Source: DATAYF01 sp036272735 (lineage in GTDB: Bacteria; Chloroflexota; Ktedonobacteria; Ktedonobacterales; Ktedonobacteraceae). Taken from it: a stretch of 15,178 nt of DNA. Positions within the stretch are counted from its first letter, which is position 1. Every line of letters begins with the position of its first letter. The DNA is taken from NCBI GenBank assembly GCA_036272735.1, contig DATAYF010000089.1, positions 1 to 15,178 of the forward strand. Direction: 5' to 3'. A model generated the notes under the pieces. The model did not search any database and was not told the origin of the DNA. It saw nothing but the letters and a program-made list of their open reading frames with translations. The translations under genes and the position numbers were made by a program. Positions 13,869 through 15,178 of the stretch are shown here, in pieces.

Positions 13869-13913
13869 GACGACGTTGGAAGAACTGACGACGTTCGCTT
13901 TCGAGCGATAACG
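13869..13913 (+). promoter_or_regulatory. SDR leader: GACGACGTT repeats and UUCG hairpin
   Basis: GACGACGTT occurs at 13869-13877 and 13887-13895, 18 bases apart. The second copy runs into TCGCT-TTCG-AGCGA (13895-13908), a short hairpin with a stable UUCG-type loop, and CGTT/AACG extends it with a two-base bulge to 13913. AACGTC (13824-13829) and GACGTT lie inverted just upstream. The spacing suggests regulator half-sites or a translation-control structure next to the GAAGGG ribosome site. Confidence 0.35.
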
Positions 13914-13926
13914 AAGGGATTGCATC

Positions 13927-14706
13927 ATGAACGAGTTCCAGGGAAAAGTTGCATTGGTAACAGGTGGCGGACGTGGTATTGGGCGTGCTATCGCGCTTGC
14001 ATTGGCGCAAGCGGGCTGTGATGTTGCAGTGCTAGCGCGTACTCATGGAGAGATCGAGCAGGTCGCCGCCGAAATACAAGCAATAGGGCAGCGGAGCTTT
14101 GCCATCAGGAGTGATCTCTCGGATGGCAAAGCGATAACGCACGCATTCACAACCATCACGAAAGAGCTTGGTCCAATTGCTATTCTAGTCAACAATGCAG
14201 GGGTCGTCGAGCCACTTGGCTCCATTCAAACAGTTGATCCTGATGCATGGGCGCAAGCTATCGACATCAATCTTATCGGAGCGTTTCGTTGGATGCGTGC
14301 CTGTCTCCCGATGATGCTTGAACGCGGCTGGGGGCGTATCATCAACATTTCGACAGGGGCCGCGACTGAAACCGGGATGGAGAACAGTAGTGCGTACTCG
14401 ACAAGCAAAGCAGGGCTTGAGATGCTCACTCGCAATAGTGCGGCTGAACTACGAGGGAAAGGCGTGACGGTGAATGCCGTTCGCCCAGGCACCGTTGATA
14501 CGGCGATGCAGGCGCATATTCGTGGCCTACCAATAGAACAAGTCGGGCAGCAAATCCATGACCGCTTCAAAGGCTTGTATGAGCAAGGCACATTGCTTGA
14601 GCCATCTCGACCGGCGCGTCTCGTCGTCAATCTGCTCCGGGGAGAGAGTACCGGTGAGATTGTCAGTATCTACGATCAACGAGGGCAAGAACTGCTCAAG
14701 CAGTAA
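13927..14706 (+). CDS. Short-chain dehydrogenase/reductase (SDR)
   Basis: A classical SDR oxidoreductase of 259 residues, using NAD(P)H in the cytosol. The cofactor site TGGGRGIG is at 12-19, NNAG at 89-92, the structural Asn115 in DINLIG, and the catalytic Ser142 (IINIS), Tyr157 and Lys161 (YSTSK). The PGTVDT segment follows the catalytic helix. The set is complete, so it should be active. LARTHGEIEQV after the second strand has Arg38, which suggests but does not prove NADP preference. Within the family it resembles 3-oxoacyl-ACP reductase/FabG-like proteins, but substrate cannot be assigned. The start has GAAGGG about nine bases ahead. It lacks the TetR operator and follows a 115-base gap, so it is probably a separate transcription unit, ended by the hairpin at 14715. 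Confidence 0.93.
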   Translation: MNEFQGKVALVTGGGRGIGRAIALALAQAGCDVAVLARTHGEIEQVAAEIQAIGQRSFAIRSDLSDGKAITHAFTTITKELGPIAILVNNAGVVEPLGSIQTVDPDAWAQAIDINLIGAFRWMRACLPMMLERGWGRIINISTGAATETGMENSSAYSTSKAGLEMLTRNSAAELRGKGVTVNAVRPGTVDTAMQAHIRGLPIEQVGQQIHDRFKGLYEQGTLLEPSRPARLVVNLLRGESTGEIVSIYDQRGQELLKQ

Positions 14707-14714
14707 GTACGAAG

Positions 14715-14767
14715 GAGCGTTTGCTCTCTGCAAGATGCTTTCTCAGGGCAGAGAGAGTTGCTCTTTT
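14715..14767 (+). terminator. Rho-independent-type terminator after the SDR gene
   Basis: CTCTCTGC (14724-14731) pairs perfectly with GCAGAGAG (14748-14755). Outside a small internal loop, GAGC (14715-14718) pairs with GCTC (14760-14763), and TTTT follows at 14764-14767. It starts nine bases after the SDR stop. The T-tract is short and the loop long (16 bases). Confidence 0.55.
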
Positions 14768-14886
14768 AGGCGGGCTATCATCTACGCTCCCTATCTTTGT
14801 AACCGGATTTTGACGAGACAAAAAGAATAGGTTCGGGAAGAGATCACTGATGGTGATGTTGTTCTTGAAGAGCGCAGAGGGATCTG

Positions 14887-15178
14887 ATGGCTATTCGCGT
14901 CCCCAAGCCAGACGAAAGAAAAGGAGCTTCCCCTTGCTTTCGATCGTCAGGATTATCGGCGATGAGGCCATTGTCATCCAGACCATCCTCTGTAACGAGC
15001 AGGTGGCTGGTCACGTGCCTCCGCTATCCACACGAAGACGTTGGGAAGCCAGAGGTCAGTTATTGGCTTGATCAAGCTGATTGGGGCCGGGGCATCGCGA
15101 CCAGGGCGCTCTCCGCTTTTCTCTCGCGCATCCAGGAACGCCCTGTCTATGCGTGCGTCGAGGCTTCCAACACGGCTT
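14887..15178 (+). pseudogene. GNAT-family N-acetyltransferase, broken and cut by the window edge
   Basis: Pieces of a GNAT acetyltransferase are spread over two or three frames. A likely start reads MAIRVPKPD (14887). Most of the following N-terminal part is missing or unrecognisable. A second frame gives LLSIVRIIGDEAIVIQTILC and NEQVAGHV, ending near 15017. One extra base (about 15018, in GTGCCTCCGC) then moves the homology to the next frame: LRYPHEDVGKPEVSYWL, DQADWGRGIATRALSAFL and RPVYACVEASNTA, with the acetyl-CoA-binding GRGIAT. The remainder lies beyond the window. A sequencing error could explain the late frame change, but not the missing N-terminal region. The target substrate is unknown. 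Confidence 0.65.

Noticed and set aside
1..15178. CRISPR arrays, tRNA or rRNA genes
   Set aside because: No regularly spaced short repeats, cloverleaf-like sequence or rRNA-like tract was noticed when reading; a tRNAscan or Infernal run would settle it.

Overview
The window reads as accessory chromosome of a Gram-positive-like or Chloroflexota (Ktedonobacteria-type) soil bacterium. That is a low-confidence guess. It rests on two ECF sigma factors (one with a soluble zf-HC2 anti-sigma), a large cytosolic multi-PAS histidine kinase, strong purine-rich Shine-Dalgarno sequences, an IS6-type transposase and several decayed genes. No rRNA, tRNA or CRISPR array was seen.

Layout. (1) 1-770, plus strand: remnant of an IS6-family transposase with a nonsense codon, a frameshift and a lost catalytic Asp. 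(2) 966-1529, minus strand: ECF sigma factor. (3) 1929-9040, minus strand: a gene cluster. In transcription order it is a multi-PAS sensor histidine kinase, a DoxX/DUF417-like membrane protein, a type-II NADH dehydrogenase-like flavoprotein with an extra N-terminal membrane module, a polytopic membrane protein carrying three copies of that same module, and a nitrilase. The last three are overlapping or closely spaced and probably form one operon. A long G.U-compensated stem lies just before the flavoprotein. (4) 9318-10245, minus strand: two dead genes joined head to tail, a truncated second DoxX/DUF417 copy with a TAG codon and the 5' part of a GH15 glucoamylase/trehalase-like gene. (5) 10550-11538, plus strand: ECF sigma factor and zf-HC2 anti-sigma pair. 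(6) 11773-13811, plus strand: a TetR regulator and two peroxiredoxin-like WCPYC proteins. Each is preceded by a copy of a GTTAGTTAACTAAC operator, so this looks like a self-contained regulon. (7) 13927-14706: an SDR oxidoreductase with a terminator. (8) 14887-end: a broken GNAT acetyltransferase.

How the genes may work together. Redox and stress handling is the common thread. The membrane-anchored NADH dehydrogenase and its triplicated partner would act at the quinone pool, with a DoxX/RclC-like protein upstream. The TetR unit probably senses an electrophile or oxidant and induces two thiol peroxidase-like proteins. These functional links are inferred from gene order and shared sequence elements.
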